Positions 1-9,737 are shown, counted from the first letter of the stretch. The stretch is 64,000 bases of DNA from Roseiarcus sp963820775 (GCA_963820775.1 CAWGBF010000008.1:1-64000), one strand, 5' to 3'. Notes: generated from the sequence alone by a model not told the origin. Numbers and translations: made by a program.

Positions 1-8
1 GATCGGAG

Positions 9-47
9 GGTGAAGGCGTAGGCTTGCTGGAAAATGGGGTTGGGATG
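9..47 (+). repeat. Left terminal inverted repeat of the IS256-type element
   Basis: Starts GGTGAAGGCG and pairs with the reverse complement of 1353-1392 over about 39 bp with a few mismatches and a one-base length difference. Confidence 0.8.
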
Positions 48-115
48 CACCCTTCCTGAAGAGAAGCAGGAGAACGGGCTTTCGGTTGGCGCCGGAGGCC
101 CCAGGGAGCATCCCG

Positions 116-1390
116 ATGGAGAGACTATCCGCACCCGAACGCACGCGCGAGGAGCTTCGCGCCTTGATGAACGGAGATTTGGGAACGGCGGCGGGGCGAA
201 GCGATCTGGTCCGCCTGGCGCTGCGCCTGATCGTCGAGGAGGCGCTCGAGGGCGAGGTCTCCGATGTCCTTGGCCGCGAGCGTTATGAGCGCGGCGCCGG
301 CGAAAAGGCCGGCTACCGCAACGGCTATCGGCCGGGCAAGGTGAAGACCGCGGAGGGCGCGGTGGAATATTCGGCGCCGCAGGTTCGCGACACGCCCGAA
401 CCCTTTGTTTCGGGCGTGCGGGCGGCGCTTTCGGGGCGCACGCGCGAACTTGAGCGGCTGGCGGTCGAACTTTACGCGCGAGGCCTGTCGACGCGCGACA
501 TCGAGGATGCGTTCACCGACGAGACGGGCCGACGGCTTCTATCGCGGGCGGCAGTCAGCGAGATCACCGAGCGGCTGTGGGCCGAATATGAGGACTTCTG
601 CAAACGCGATCTTTCCGAGCACGCCATCGTCGACGGCATCGCTGAGCGGCTGCGGCCCGGCCAGCGGCGTGAGGCCGTGCTCGCAGCCTGGGGGATTGGC
701 GAGGACGGGCGCAAGGTCCTGTTGGCGTTGATGGCGGGCTCCAAGGAGGACGTCGAGACGGCGCGCGCGTTCTTCCAGGATCTGCGCGCCCGCGGGCTCG
801 GCGATCCGTTGCTCGTCGTATCCGACGGCGCGCCGGGGATCATCCGGGCGATCGAGGAATGTTTTCCACGCTCGGCGCGCCAGCGCTGCCTGGCGCACCG
901 CATGCGCAACCTCGCGGTGAAGGTCCCGACCGACCTATGGCCCAAGGCGCGCGTCAGCGCCTGCTATCAGGCGCCGTCGCGGGCGATTGCCCGCCAACTG
1001 GCGGCCGGCATCCGCGCCGACGACGCCGATCTCCTGCCGAGCGCGCTCGCCTGTTTCGAGGACGATTTCGAGGCGTGCATCGCGCACCTGAGATTGCCGG
1101 TCACCCATCGCCGCTTCGTTCGCACGACGAATCTGCTCGAACGGCTGTTCGTCGAGGAGCGCCGACGGCTGAAGATCATTCCCAACGGCTTCGGCGAGAA
1201 GCCGGTGCTCAAGCTTATGTTCGGCGCGCTCATTCGAGCCGCCGAGCGCTGGCGCGGCTTGCGCTTCACCGAGTTCGAACTGCGCCAGATCGCCGCCGTT
1301 CGAAAGGATCTCAACGACGAATATCAGACTTCCACCACGCCACTGGCCCGGTCATCCCAGCCCCGCGTTTCCAGCAAATCCGCGCCTTGA
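116..1390 (+). CDS. IS256-family (mutator-type) transposase
   Basis: A 424-residue DDE transposase of usual family length. The first acidic residue lies in IVDGIAERLR (about residue 175), the second in VVSDGAPG (about 240), followed by the conserved CLAHRMRNL, and the catalytic Glu is in TTNLLERLF (about 345). The early motif GYRNGYRPGK is also typical. I chose the ATG at 116, preceded by an AGGGAG-like ribosome site, over an upstream TTG at 86. The C-terminal residues are encoded by the right terminal repeat. It catalyses cut or copy-out transposition of the surrounding element. The frame is intact, so the copy may be active. Confidence 0.9.
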   Translation: MERLSAPERTREELRALMNGDLGTAAGRSDLVRLALRLIVEEALEGEVSDVLGRERYERGAGEKAGYRNGYRPGKVKTAEGAVEYSAPQVRDTPEPFVSGVRAALSGRTRELERLAVELYARGLSTRDIEDAFTDETGRRLLSRAAVSEITERLWAEYEDFCKRDLSEHAIVDGIAERLRPGQRREAVLAAWGIGEDGRKVLLALMAGSKEDVETARAFFQDLRARGLGDPLLVVSDGAPGIIRAIEECFPRSARQRCLAHRMRNLAVKVPTDLWPKARVSACYQAPSRAIARQLAAGIRADDADLLPSALACFEDDFEACIAHLRLPVTHRRFVRTTNLLERLFVEERRRLKIIPNGFGEKPVLKLMFGALIRAAERWRGLRFTEFELRQIAAVRKDLNDEYQTSTTPLARSSQPRVSSKSAP

Positions 1391-1392
1391 CC
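1353..1392 (-). repeat. Right terminal inverted repeat of the IS256-type element
   Basis: Read on the minus strand it starts GGTCAAGGCG and runs parallel to the left end. The transposase stop codon (1388-1390) lies inside this repeat. Confidence 0.8.
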
Positions 1393-1393
1393 C

Positions 1394-2234
1394 GATCGGA
1401 GACCCAGACGTCCGGACGAACCTCGCCAAGGAACGCCCCGACCGCCTCCTTGGAGCGTCGGGGATGAGTGAGGAAACAGGCGTTCTGGCCATGGTGGAAA
1501 ACCCACAGCCGCCAACTTCGCTTGCCAACCCGTAAGCCAGTTTCGTCGGAACAGATCACCCCGCCCGACAACAGCCGGGCGCGGATGGCGGCGCTGGCCG
1601 CGGCGAAGCGCTGGCGCGCGCCCAGGAGAATGTTGACCAGCGCGCCTTCGCTGGTGGGAAGGCCGAACACGTCGCCCATCAGGCGCGACAGCCGCTCGAA
1701 GCCGATCCCTTGGGTGAAGCGCAGATAGAGGACGAAGGCGCGCAGGTTGGGGCCGAACGGCGAGCCGGGCTCAAGGCCCGATGGAGCCTCGGCCTTGAAC
1801 CGTCCTGCGCAACGGGGGCAGACGCCTGTGTGCCGCCTCACCTGCGTGACCTCGGGCGCAATCGGGGGAATCTCGATCCGGTCATAGATCTCGCAAGGCT
1901 CTTGCGGCTCTGCGAGACGTCGGCGCCGCAATGCCCGCACGCTCGCCAGGATGGCGCGCTCCGGGTTGGGATGCAGCGGCCGATGCGCGCCCGGATGCGG
2001 CTTCTTCTTGCGACGGTTCTTGACGAACTCGGTCGCCGTCTTCTGGCCCCGGCTCGGCGGAAGGCTCGAATTATCCGGCGTCTTGGGCGGACGATCAAGC
2101 TTGGCCCGCAGTTCGGCGAGTTCGGCCCGAAGCGCGGCCGCCTCCGCGCTCAGCCGCTCGATCGCCTCCGCCTGCGCCAACGCCGCGCCGATCAGTCCTT
2201 CCCGATCCAGCGAATCAAACGCCGCGCGATCCAT
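1394..2234 (-). pseudogene. tnpC: IS66-family transposase TnpC, interrupted by the IS256 element
   Basis: The N-terminal about 280 residues of an IS66 TnpC: a Leu/Ala-rich coiled coil (residues 15-48), the family motif KTPDNSSLPPS, a basic stretch, a CPRC zinc-ribbon, then CSDETGLRVGKRSW with the first catalytic Asp and DVWVSDR with the second. The frame then runs into the IS256 right end and the catalytic Glu region is missing, so the copy is inactive. The remainder should continue left of position 1 after the target duplication. No tnpA or tnpB lies upstream, as in the single-gene IS66 subgroup. The outer end may be near agggtgagcaattac at 2278-2292, but its partner end is not in the window. 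Confidence 0.85.
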
Positions 2235-2398
2235 CCACAGCTTGAATCAAAACCCGATTCCCCCGTCAAATCCCCCCAGGGTGAGCAATTACTGCGCAAA
2301 GGAGGTCTTAAGCCTCTGAAAAAGCGTGCTCGCGCACGGAAGTGCGCAGCGCTTTCATACCGCCTTTTCGGGCCCCCGGCCGCCCGGACCGGACTCGC

Positions 2399-3094
2399 TT
2401 AGCGCCTTCGGTCCGCGAACGCCTTGGCGAGAAAAAGCCCACCCTGGCGCAGGCCCTCGGCGTCGATGCCGTGGCCGATCCCAGGCGAGAGATGCCACTG
2501 AGTCGGGATCGACGCCCCGGCGAGCGCTTCCGCCGCCATGAACATCGCGTCAAGCGGGATCATCGGGTCCTGATCGCCGTGGATGAGCAGGATGGGCGGA
2601 GGGCGCCCATGCGCATCGCGCGCCGTCGCTTCCGCGAGCCGGTCGGGGCCAACCAACAGGCCGGAAAAGCCGAGAATCGCCGCAGGCGCACGAGGACGGC
2701 GGAGGCCGACATGCAGCGCCATCATGCAGCCTTGGCTGAAGCCGACCAGCGCCAGCTTCGAATCGTCGAGGCCGAGGCGCTTGAGCTCCGCGTTGAGAAA
2801 AGCGTCGATCGCGCCCCGCGCCTTGACCGCGCCGGTCCAGCGTTCCCCACCGCCAGCGGTATCGTCCGGCGACCGGTTAGAAAGCGCGAACCATTGGCGA
2901 CCCATCGGCGCCCCCGGGGCGCGCTCGGGCGCGTGCGGCGAAACGAAGGCGGCCTCTGGCATCAGCCCGCGCCATTGCCGCCCAAGCTCGATGAGATCAT
3001 TACCGTCCGCGCCGTAGCCATGCAGGAAGACCACCAGCTGGCTTGTTCGGCCGGCGGCCGCAGGGATGCGGGGTCCGTCGAGGGCGGCGCTCAT
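2399..3094 (-). CDS. Phospholipase/carboxylesterase family alpha/beta hydrolase
   Basis: A 231-residue cytoplasmic esterase of the carboxylesterase 2 family (YpfH/EstB-like). An oxyanion-hole segment VVFLHGYGADGND occurs near residue 20, the nucleophile Ser lies in GFSQG (about 120), the acid in HGDQDPMIP (about 172), and the His in GIGHGID (about 209). Length is normal for the family. It probably hydrolyses short-chain esters or acyl groups; the substrate cannot be told. It follows the AlkA-like gene on the same strand by about 30 bp, so the two may be co-transcribed. Confidence 0.85.
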   Translation of the reverse strand: MSAALDGPRIPAAAGRTSQLVVFLHGYGADGNDLIELGRQWRGLMPEAAFVSPHAPERAPGAPMGRQWFALSNRSPDDTAGGGERWTGAVKARGAIDAFLNAELKRLGLDDSKLALVGFSQGCMMALHVGLRRPRAPAAILGFSGLLVGPDRLAEATARDAHGRPPPILLIHGDQDPMIPLDAMFMAAEALAGASIPTQWHLSPGIGHGIDAEGLRQGGLFLAKAFADRRR

Positions 3095-3126
3095 TGGATA
3101 TAGGCTCCGGGGCTGATCGGTCTGGC

Positions 3127-3921
3127 TTATCGCGAACCGTCAGCAAGAGCCATCCCCGAGCGCGCCTTGACGCCTCGGTAATAGGCCCAGAGCATGCGCG
3201 CGGCGACGCCTCTGAGCGGGCGCCAACGTTCGGCGATGCGCTCGAGCTTCGCCACGTCGGGGCGCCGCTTCAGGTTCAAGGCGAGCTTAGCGGCCTCCTG
3301 CAGCGCAAGGTCGCCGGCGGGGAACGCGTCCGGATGGCCGAGGCAGAACAGGAGGAAAATGTCCGCCGTCCACGGGCCGACCCCTTTGACTGCGACCAGC
3401 GCCTTGTGGGCGTCCTCGGCGTCGAGATCGGCAAGGCCCTTCAGATCGAGGCCGCCCTCGACGATCGCTTGGGCGACCGCCCGCAACGTAAGAATCTTGG
3501 CGTTTGACAATCCGCAGGCGCGCAAGTCCTCTTCTGTCGCCTTGGCGATTTCAACCGCCTCGAGCGGGACGATGGACGCCTGCAATCGGCCGAAAATCGC
3601 GGTGGCGCTGGCCGTCGACACCTGCTGCGCCACGACGATCGCTGCCAGCCCCGCAAAGCCCGCCTCCCTGCGGCGAAGCGGCGTCGGCCCACCGATCGCG
3701 ATCAGGCGCTCGATGAGCTCCGGGTCTTTGGACCGCAGGCGCTCGGCGGCTTCGCGCAGGGTCGCCTCATCGTCGATCGGGGGACCGGGATGATAGAATT
3801 CTTTTCTTCGCTGGACGACGTTTGGCGCGGCGGGTTGCTCGGACCCTTGGCTCAGGTATTCGCTTTGCCCCCATGGCCGATGAAATCCTCGCGATTGCCC
3901 CCGTCCTCCGGTTTGCGCCAT
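3127..3921 (-). CDS. DNA-3-methyladenine glycosylase 2 (AlkA-like, HhH-GPD family)
   Basis: A base-excision repair glycosylase that removes alkylated bases such as 3-methyladenine. The helix-hairpin-helix is VKGVGPWTADIF (about residue 185), followed by the catalytic Asp in FPAGDLAL (about 208). Upstream, AIVVAQQVSTASATAIF matches the family core. At 264 residues it resembles the bacterial AlkA2/MAG1 type without the large N-terminal domain of E. coli AlkA. The only in-frame ATG (3921) overlaps the divergent gluQ start by about 50 bp; the first about 40 residues look non-conserved, so the true start may be a downstream rare codon. Confidence 0.85.
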   Translation of the reverse strand: MAQTGGRGQSRGFHRPWGQSEYLSQGSEQPAAPNVVQRRKEFYHPGPPIDDEATLREAAERLRSKDPELIERLIAIGGPTPLRRREAGFAGLAAIVVAQQVSTASATAIFGRLQASIVPLEAVEIAKATEEDLRACGLSNAKILTLRAVAQAIVEGGLDLKGLADLDAEDAHKALVAVKGVGPWTADIFLLFCLGHPDAFPAGDLALQEAAKLALNLKRRPDVAKLERIAERWRPLRGVAARMLWAYYRGVKARSGMALADGSR

Positions 3922-4775
3922 CGCCGAACGGGGCGCTCCATCTCGGCCACGCCTATTCGGCGCTGATGAACGAACGCATCGCCGCCGAAACCAACGGGCG
4001 CATGCTGCTGCGCATTGAAGATTTAGACCGCACGCGTTGCAAACCGCAATTCGAGGCCGCCATCATCGATGACCTCGCCTGGCTTGGGATTCGCTTCCCG
4101 GATTCGCCGCGCCGTCAAAGCGAGCATCGCGACGGCTATGCAGCGGCGCTGACGCGGCTGGACCAGCAAGGCCTTGTCTACCCCTGCTTTTGCAGCCGCT
4201 CAGAGATCGCGCGCGCCGCCGCTGGCCGACGCGACCCTGACGGGGCGCCGCTCTATCCGGGGACTTGCCGGTTGCTCGCCATAGCCGAATCGCGAGCGCG
4301 TCTCTCGCGGGGCGAACGGGCGGCTCTCCGCCTCGACATGCGGCGCGCCCTCGACGCCTGGCCGGCCGGTCTCTGCTGGACTGAATATGGCGAGGGCGCC
4401 GTTCCCTCGCAGCATTCGGCGGCGCCGGAGGTTTGGGGCGACATTGTCCTCAGCGGCCGCGGACTGGCGGCGAGCTACCATCTGGCGGTGGTGGTCGACG
4501 ATGCGTTGCAGGGCGTGACCGACGTGGTGCGCGGGCGCGACCTGCTCGCCGCGACCGCAATCCATCGCCTGCTGCAGGCGCTGCTCGGGCTTCACGAGCC
4601 GCGCTATCGGCACCACCGGCTCGTTCTCGATCCGAACGGCGCGAAACTGTCGAAGAGCCGTCAGTCCGTGTCGCTCGCAGAACTGCGTGCGACAGGCTTG
4701 GCGCCGGAAGAAGTTCGCGCGGCGTTGGGGTTCGCTTCAGACGCAGCCGCCGGACTTGCGGTTGAGTTCGACTGA
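3873..4775 (+). CDS. gluQ: Glutamyl-Q tRNA(Asp) synthetase
   Basis: A paralogue of the glutamyl-tRNA synthetase catalytic domain that attaches glutamate to queuosine in tRNA(Asp). It has the class I HIGH-type signature in RFAPSPNGALHLGHAYSAL (residues 11-29), LLRIEDLDRTR, CFCSRSEI, and the KMSKS-type signature in AKLSKSRQS near residue 252. At 300 residues it lacks the anticodon-binding domain, as expected. I chose the ATG at 3873 (MADEIL) rather than 3822, because conservation begins just after it and the earlier start deepens the overlap with the divergent glycosylase gene. Confidence 0.9.
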   Translation: MADEILAIAPVLRFAPSPNGALHLGHAYSALMNERIAAETNGRMLLRIEDLDRTRCKPQFEAAIIDDLAWLGIRFPDSPRRQSEHRDGYAAALTRLDQQGLVYPCFCSRSEIARAAAGRRDPDGAPLYPGTCRLLAIAESRARLSRGERAALRLDMRRALDAWPAGLCWTEYGEGAVPSQHSAAPEVWGDIVLSGRGLAASYHLAVVVDDALQGVTDVVRGRDLLAATAIHRLLQALLGLHEPRYRHHRLVLDPNGAKLSKSRQSVSLAELRATGLAPEEVRAALGFASDAAAGLAVEFD

Positions 4776-6820
4776 AGCTCCGCGGTCCCGGCGACTGGCG
4801 CAGACGCAGGCCTCTCCCCCGACATCGCCACGGCGGATGGGGCTTCGCCCATAAGCTGGTCGATGCGGTCGCGCTCCCGCTTGAACGCCGCAAGCATCCT
4901 GCCGTCGAATTCGCGCGTGCGGGGCAGCTTGATCGCCATCGGGTCGACGAAGTTGCCGTTGATGATCACCTCGTAATGCAGGTGCGGGCCGGTCGCCAGT
5001 CCCGAATCGCCGAGATATCCCACAGTCTGACCCTGAACGACGTGCGCGCCCTCGGCGATCCCGCGGCCGAACGAGGACATATGATTATAGGCGGTCACAT
5101 AGCCATTGGCGTGCTGGATCTCGACCCGCCGTCCGTAACCGCCATCCCACCCCGCCTTGATGATGACGCCATTGCCCGCAGCGTAAATCGGCGTGCCAAT
5201 CGGCGCCGCCCAATCGACGCCGGTGTGCATGCGCGCATAGTGCAGGATTGGATGAAAGCGCATCCCGAACGGCGAGGTCATGTCGCCCTCCGCGATTGGT
5301 TTGCGCACCAGGAACTTGCGCATCGAGCGGCCGTTCTCGTCGTAGAAGTCGACCATGTTGTCGTCTGGCGTCTGGAAACGGTAATATTTGAACGTCTGGT
5401 CGCGAACCGTCATCGAAGCCCGTAGCAGCTCTGGCCGCGGATTGATGTCGTCGGGATCGGAGAAGAACGCCTCGACCGAATCGCCTGGCGCCGTTGCGCG
5501 CTGGAAGTCGACGTCGTTGGCGAAAACCCTCGTCATCACGTCAATGATCGATCGGGGCAGGCCCTGTTTGAGCGACGTCTCGTAGAGGCTCTGGTAGAGG
5601 CTCATTCCGCCGCCCGCGCCCTCGTCGTCCGGCGCTTTCGGCCTTCGCGGCGTCTGGGCGGAGCGCAGCGCCACCGGCTGGTAGCCGCCGCTGTCGGTGA
5701 TCGCCACCGTCGACTTGAGCTGATCGTCGGCGTACACCGAGATTCGGGCTATCCCCGGCTTCTCCCCTCGAACGGCCGGCTCCTCGGGCAGGAGAAGGAT
5801 CTTCTGCCCCTCGCCGACCGGGGATTCGCCGTGCTTCACGCCGAACGCGGCGAGGATCGCCTGAGCGGCCTCCGGACTTGCGCCGTTGGCCTTGAGCACG
5901 TCCTCGAAACTCTCGCCATGGCGCATTTGAACGAGCTTCTCGTTCGGAGATGCGTCGTCCGGGTTCGCCTTGACGACATTGGTCACGTTCTCGGGAATCA
6001 TGCGCACTTCGATCGAGGCGAAGGGCGTGCTGGGACTGACGCTGCCCACCGTCGCATAGGCGGACAGCTCGCCGCAGCGCTTCGCCGGCTCGACTGGTCC
6101 GCATCAACAGGATCTGCGGCGGCAAGGATTGAGCGGCCGCCTTTTGGCCGTCGGCGGGGGCCTTCAGCGTTTCCACGACCTGCGCTTCCGCTTCGGCCTG
6201 CGTCAATTCTCCCGAGGTGTGTTCCGCGTCGCTCGGACTAAGATCCTCGACGCGAAACGTCACTTCCGCGTCGTCTTGCACTGGGCCTGGATCAGGCGGC
6301 GCCTCGGCGACGTCCGTTCCGCCATTGACGATCTTGAGGGGGTTGAAAGGCGGCACCGCATCGGCGAAGCCGGTCGGAGTCATGGTCAAAGTGGTTTCGA
6401 GACGGGTGAAGGGTCGCGCCTTCACCACTTCCCGGTCGCCGACCTTGATGATTGTAGGCGCCTTGAATGTCTGTTTGTCCGAGACGATGTCGACGGGCCG
6501 CAAGAGCCGATCGCCCTTACTGGGATTGACGCCCCCTTCCTCCGAGTCCGCCGAGCGGGCCGGCGCGGCGAATTCCGGCGCCTCGGCGAAATCGTATTGG
6601 CTGTCGAGATCCAGATACAGCGCCGCGCCAATCAGGGTCACGCCGCAGAGACCGGCCAGCGACGCGCCCCGAGCCATCGGAGCGATGCGGTGCGCCGCTC
6701 GTTTCGGTCGAGCCGCTCCTCACCCAATCGAATCGGCGGCTCGACTCCGAGGTCGGGGCCGACCGTCGCGCGGTCGCCGCGGGAGCCCAGCCGCGGAAAA
6801 GCAGCCGCCAAGGTCGTCAA
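4661..6820 (-). CDS. M23 family metallopeptidase, membrane-anchored (frameshifted)
   Basis: A probable periplasmic peptidoglycan endopeptidase. A cytoplasmic N-terminus (6820 to about 6677, frame ending ...RRTASLRW) leads into a membrane segment LAGLCGVTLIGAALYLDL, a long linker, a LysM-like/OapA-like region, and a C-terminal LytM domain with zinc ligands in MHTGVDWAAPIG and GPHLHYEV. The reading frame must change near 6675 (one base lost) and near 6085 (one base gained, in RAGEA/AKRCGELSAYA). The stop falls 115 bp inside the convergent gluQ, so the low-complexity Ala/Ser tail may overrun the true end. Domain call is secure; the start and the joined N-terminus are less so. Confidence 0.75.
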
Positions 6821-7000
6821 AACTGTTGTTTCGCTCGCTTTTGACGCCCGTGTCGAGTCGGACGGGCTGTGAGATTAGTTACCGCGCACGGCCTCCGAGC
6901 GCAAGCTCTCCTCCCCGACGGCATTGTCCCTCCCCCCTGTCGCCCTTGCGTTTTGGCTGTTTCCTTCCCTAGTAGGGCGGCGCGCCAATGCGGAAACCTC

Positions 7001-7640
7001 ATGCAACTGATCGGAATGCTTGATTCGCCTTACGTGCGCCGGGTCGCGATTGCGCTGATCATCGGCAAAACTCCGTTTATACATCGGCCAATTTCGCTCT
7101 TCCGACACATTGATCAATTCTCAAAGCTCAACCCGCTCCTGAAAGCGCCGACCCTCCTCACCGATGACGGGGTGGCGTTGATGGATTCGGGCCTCATTCT
7201 CGATTATCTCGCCGGCGTCGATCCGCGCATCGCCGCGCTGACGCCGTCGAGAGCGGCCCGGCGCCTGGAGGCGCTGCGGGCGACGGGTCTCGCGCCTGAC
7301 GGTGATGGAGAAAGCGGTGCAGCGCCACTATGAGCGCATGCTGCGACCGACCGAAAAGCGGCACCAGCCATGGGTCGATCGGGTTATGGGTCAATTGACC
7401 GCCGGTTTGACCGCATTGGAAGCCGAACTGCCAGGATCGGGATGGATTGGAGGGGAAATGGGCGTCGCCGACATCACCGTCGCCTGCGCCTTCGGCTTCA
7501 CGCGCTCCCTTCTAGCGGACGTCGTGGACGCCGGCCGATATGCCAATCTCGGCGCGTTCTGCGCCCGCGCAGAAGCGCTTCCCGCGTTTCGCGCCGCTCC
7601 GCCGGAGGATGGGGCGACCGCCTCGGTGATCGGCGATTGA
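7001..7640 (+). CDS. Glutathione S-transferase family protein (frameshifted)
   Basis: The N-terminal thioredoxin-like half (MQLIGMLDSPYVRRVAIAL, then TLLTDDGVALMDSGLILDYL with the Ser that usually contacts the glutathione gamma-glutamyl group) and the C-terminal helical half (AVQRHYERML, MGVADITVACAFGF) lie in two frames. An extra C in gcgcctgacg near 7291 splits them; removing it restores LRATGLALTVMEKAVQ. The joined product is about 212 residues, normal for the family. The substrate is unknown. The downstream quinone oxidoreductase lies 53 bp away and may share a transcript. Confidence 0.85.
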
Positions 7641-7693
7641 CGAAATGCGGCCCAAGCCAAAGAGCGGCAGGGCCGGAAGTAGGGAGGCGTCAA

Positions 7694-8692
7694 GTGGCTG
7701 ATCAAAGCGAGAAGATGCGCGCAGTTGTCGCGCCGCGCCCGGGCGGTCCCGAGGCGCTCGAAATTCAACTCCGCCCGCGTCCGGTTCCCTCGGAGGGCGA
7801 GATTCTGGTCCGAGTCGAAGCAGCAGGCGTCAATCGGCCCGATGTCCACCAGCGCCAGGGTCACTATCCTCCGCCGCCTGGCGTTACCGATGTACTCGGC
7901 TTGGAAATCGCCGGCGAAGTGGCGGCGCTGGGGCCGAACGCCAGAGTCCACCGCCTTGGGGCGCGCGTGATGGCGCTGGTCCCCGGGGGCGGTTACGCTG
8001 ATTACTGCGTCGCCCACGAAACCAATGCGTTGCCGGTTCCCGCCGGCCTTAAGACAATCGAGGCGGCGGCCATCCCGGAGACCTATTTCACCGTGTGGAC
8101 AAATGTCTTCGCCCGCGGGGCGCTGAAAAGCGGCGAAACCTTGCTGGTCCACGGCGGCGCCTCCGGCGTCGGCACCACGGCGATTGCGCTCGCCAAGGCG
8201 TTCGGCGCGCGCGTCATCGTGACCGCCGGATCGGATGAGAAAGTCGAGCAATGTCAGCGGCTGGGCGCTGATCTCGGCGTCAATTACCGCAAGGATGACT
8301 TCGTCGCGCTGACGCTTGGCGCGACAGAGGGCCGGGGCGCCGACGTCATTCTCGACATGGTCGGCGGCGACTACGTCGAGCGCAACTACGAGGCGGCGGC
8401 GTTGGACGGGCGCATTGTCCAGATTGCGTTTCTGAAAGGACAAAAGACAACGATCGATCTGAGACCGATCATGACCAAGCGCCTCGTTCATACCGGTTCG
8501 ACCTTGCGCCCGCGCTCGCATGCGGAAAAAGCGGTGATCGCCGAAGCTCTGCGCGCCAAAGTGTGGCCGCTGCTGGAAGCGGGGCGGTGCCGGCCGGTCA
8601 TCAACTCGGTCTTTTCCCTCTCGGAGGTCGCGAAGGCGCATGAGCGAATCGAGAGCGCCGAGCACGTGGGCAAGATCGTGTTGACGATGTGA
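7694..8692 (+). CDS. NAD(P)H-dependent quinone oxidoreductase, zinc-free medium-chain (MDR) family
   Basis: A 332-residue protein of the Qor/PIG3 type, expected to reduce quinones with NADPH. The GroES-like N-terminal domain carries VNRPDVHQRQGHY, and the Rossmann fold has LLVHGGASGVGTTAIALAK near residue 150. The Cys/His ligands of the catalytic zinc of alcohol dehydrogenases are absent. I chose GTG at 7694, preceded by AGGGAGG at 7681-7687; an ATG (MRAVV) 21 bp later is the alternative. The frame remains open upstream but looks non-coding there. Confidence 0.88.
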   Translation: MADQSEKMRAVVAPRPGGPEALEIQLRPRPVPSEGEILVRVEAAGVNRPDVHQRQGHYPPPPGVTDVLGLEIAGEVAALGPNARVHRLGARVMALVPGGGYADYCVAHETNALPVPAGLKTIEAAAIPETYFTVWTNVFARGALKSGETLLVHGGASGVGTTAIALAKAFGARVIVTAGSDEKVEQCQRLGADLGVNYRKDDFVALTLGATEGRGADVILDMVGGDYVERNYEAAALDGRIVQIAFLKGQKTTIDLRPIMTKRLVHTGSTLRPRSHAEKAVIAEALRAKVWPLLEAGRCRPVINSVFSLSEVAKAHERIESAEHVGKIVLTM

Positions 8693-8870
8693 ACACCCTG
8701 CCGAACGGCGAACTTGAAATGCGCGGCCGGAGGTCGCATCTTCTGGCGGTGCGGGCGCGAATCGACACCGCGCGGAGAGGAATGCGACGCTGAGCTTAAC
8801 GCCTCACCCCGCCGCCGCGGCCGCCCGCGGCAGCCCGGCCGCGTCCGGGAGCGCACAAACGGCCGGCGTC

Positions 8871-9204
8871 TTGTCGCGAATTATCGCCGAAGCACTTGAA
8901 GACGCCAAGGCCGAAGACATCGTCTCGATCGACCTCTTTCGGCAGGACTACGCTTGCCGATCGAATGATCATCGCCTCTGGCCGCTCGAGCGTTCACGTC
9001 GGCGCTATCGCCGACCGTGTGGTCAAAGCCTGTCGCGACGCCGGCTATCCTTCACCGAAAATTGAAGGGATGCCGCTCTGCGACTGGGTCCTGCTCGACG
9101 CGCAGAACGCCATCGTTCACATCTTCCGGCCGGACGTTCGCCGCTTCTATAACCTGGAAAAGATGTGGAGCGCCGATCGGCCCGGAGAAGCGGCCAAGAG
9201 CTGA
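8871..9204 (+). CDS. rsfS: Ribosomal silencing factor RsfS (iojap family; frameshifted)
   Basis: RsfS binds ribosomal protein L14 and blocks subunit joining in starvation. The start is read as EALEDAKAEDIVSIDL in one frame and continues as GRTTLADRMIIASGRSS, CDWVLLDAQNAIVHIF and RRFYNLEKMW in the next; removing one T from ctcttt at about 8938 joins them. No ATG fits; TTG at 8871 is a placeholder, and the true start may be 60-90 bp upstream at a non-ATG codon. It precedes rlmH by 19 bp, the usual alphaproteobacterial pairing. The nadD gene commonly seen just upstream is not here. Confidence 0.82.
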
Positions 9205-9223
9205 AGCGGGTAGGGGCTGAACC

Positions 9224-9706
9224 ATGCGCCTCGCGCTGGTTTGCGTCGGCAAACTGAAGGCGGGGCCAGAGCGTTTGCTGTTCGATCGCTACTTCAAGCG
9301 GCTGACCGAGGGCGCACGGAGCGCGGGCCTCGCCGGCGTCGACTTGCGGGAGATTGGCGAATCACGAGCGCGTCGGCCGGACGAACGGCGTGCGGAAGAG
9401 GGCGCCGCAATTCTCGCGGCCGCGCCCAAGGGCGGCGCCCTGGTTTTGCTCGACGAGCGCGGGCCGACGGCGACTAGCGAAGAGTGGGCCGCCGACATTG
9501 GCCGGGCGCGGGACGCGTCGCGAGCGGCCTATACGGTGGCGGTCGGCGGGCCGGATGGGCTCGACCCGTCGCTCGCCGCCTTGGCGCATCGAGTTCTGAG
9601 CTTCGGCCAAATGACCTGGCCCCATCAACTGGTCCGGGTGATGGCCGGCGAACAGCTCTACCGGGCGATGACGATTCTGGCTCGCCATCCCTATCATCGT
9701 CGATGA
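9224..9706 (+). CDS. rlmH: 23S rRNA (pseudouridine-1915-N3)-methyltransferase RlmH
   Basis: A SPOUT-fold methyltransferase that modifies the ribosomal decoding-side helix 69. The 160 residues match the family length. Visible features are the N-terminal strand MRLALVCVGKLK, VLLDERGPTATSEEWA, the knot glycine loop VAVGGPDGLD (about residue 107), and the C-terminal FGQMTWPHQLVRVMAGEQLY with the final ARHPYHR that supplies substrate-binding residues. It lies between rsfS and the envC-like gene in a tight same-strand cluster. Confidence 0.95.
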   Translation: MRLALVCVGKLKAGPERLLFDRYFKRLTEGARSAGLAGVDLREIGESRARRPDERRAEEGAAILAAAPKGGALVLLDERGPTATSEEWAADIGRARDASRAAYTVAVGGPDGLDPSLAALAHRVLSFGQMTWPHQLVRVMAGEQLYRAMTILARHPYHRR

Positions 9707-9737
9707 GCGCCGCGATATTGGCTAGATTTGGTGATCC

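Larger units (their letters stand above)
9..1392 (+). mobile_element. IS256-family insertion sequence, apparently complete
   Basis: The element carries one transposase gene between imperfect inverted repeats: 9-47 on the left matches the reverse complement of 1353-1392, sharing among others TTGCTGGAAA and TGGGATG. It is flanked by gatcggag at 1-8 and again at 1394-1401, an 8 bp target duplication (possibly 9, since the base before position 1 is outside the window). Target duplications of 8-9 bp are typical of IS256. The sequence on the right reads into an IS66 tnpC on the minus strand, so the element landed inside that gene, and the rest of tnpC should lie left of the window. Confidence 0.85.
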
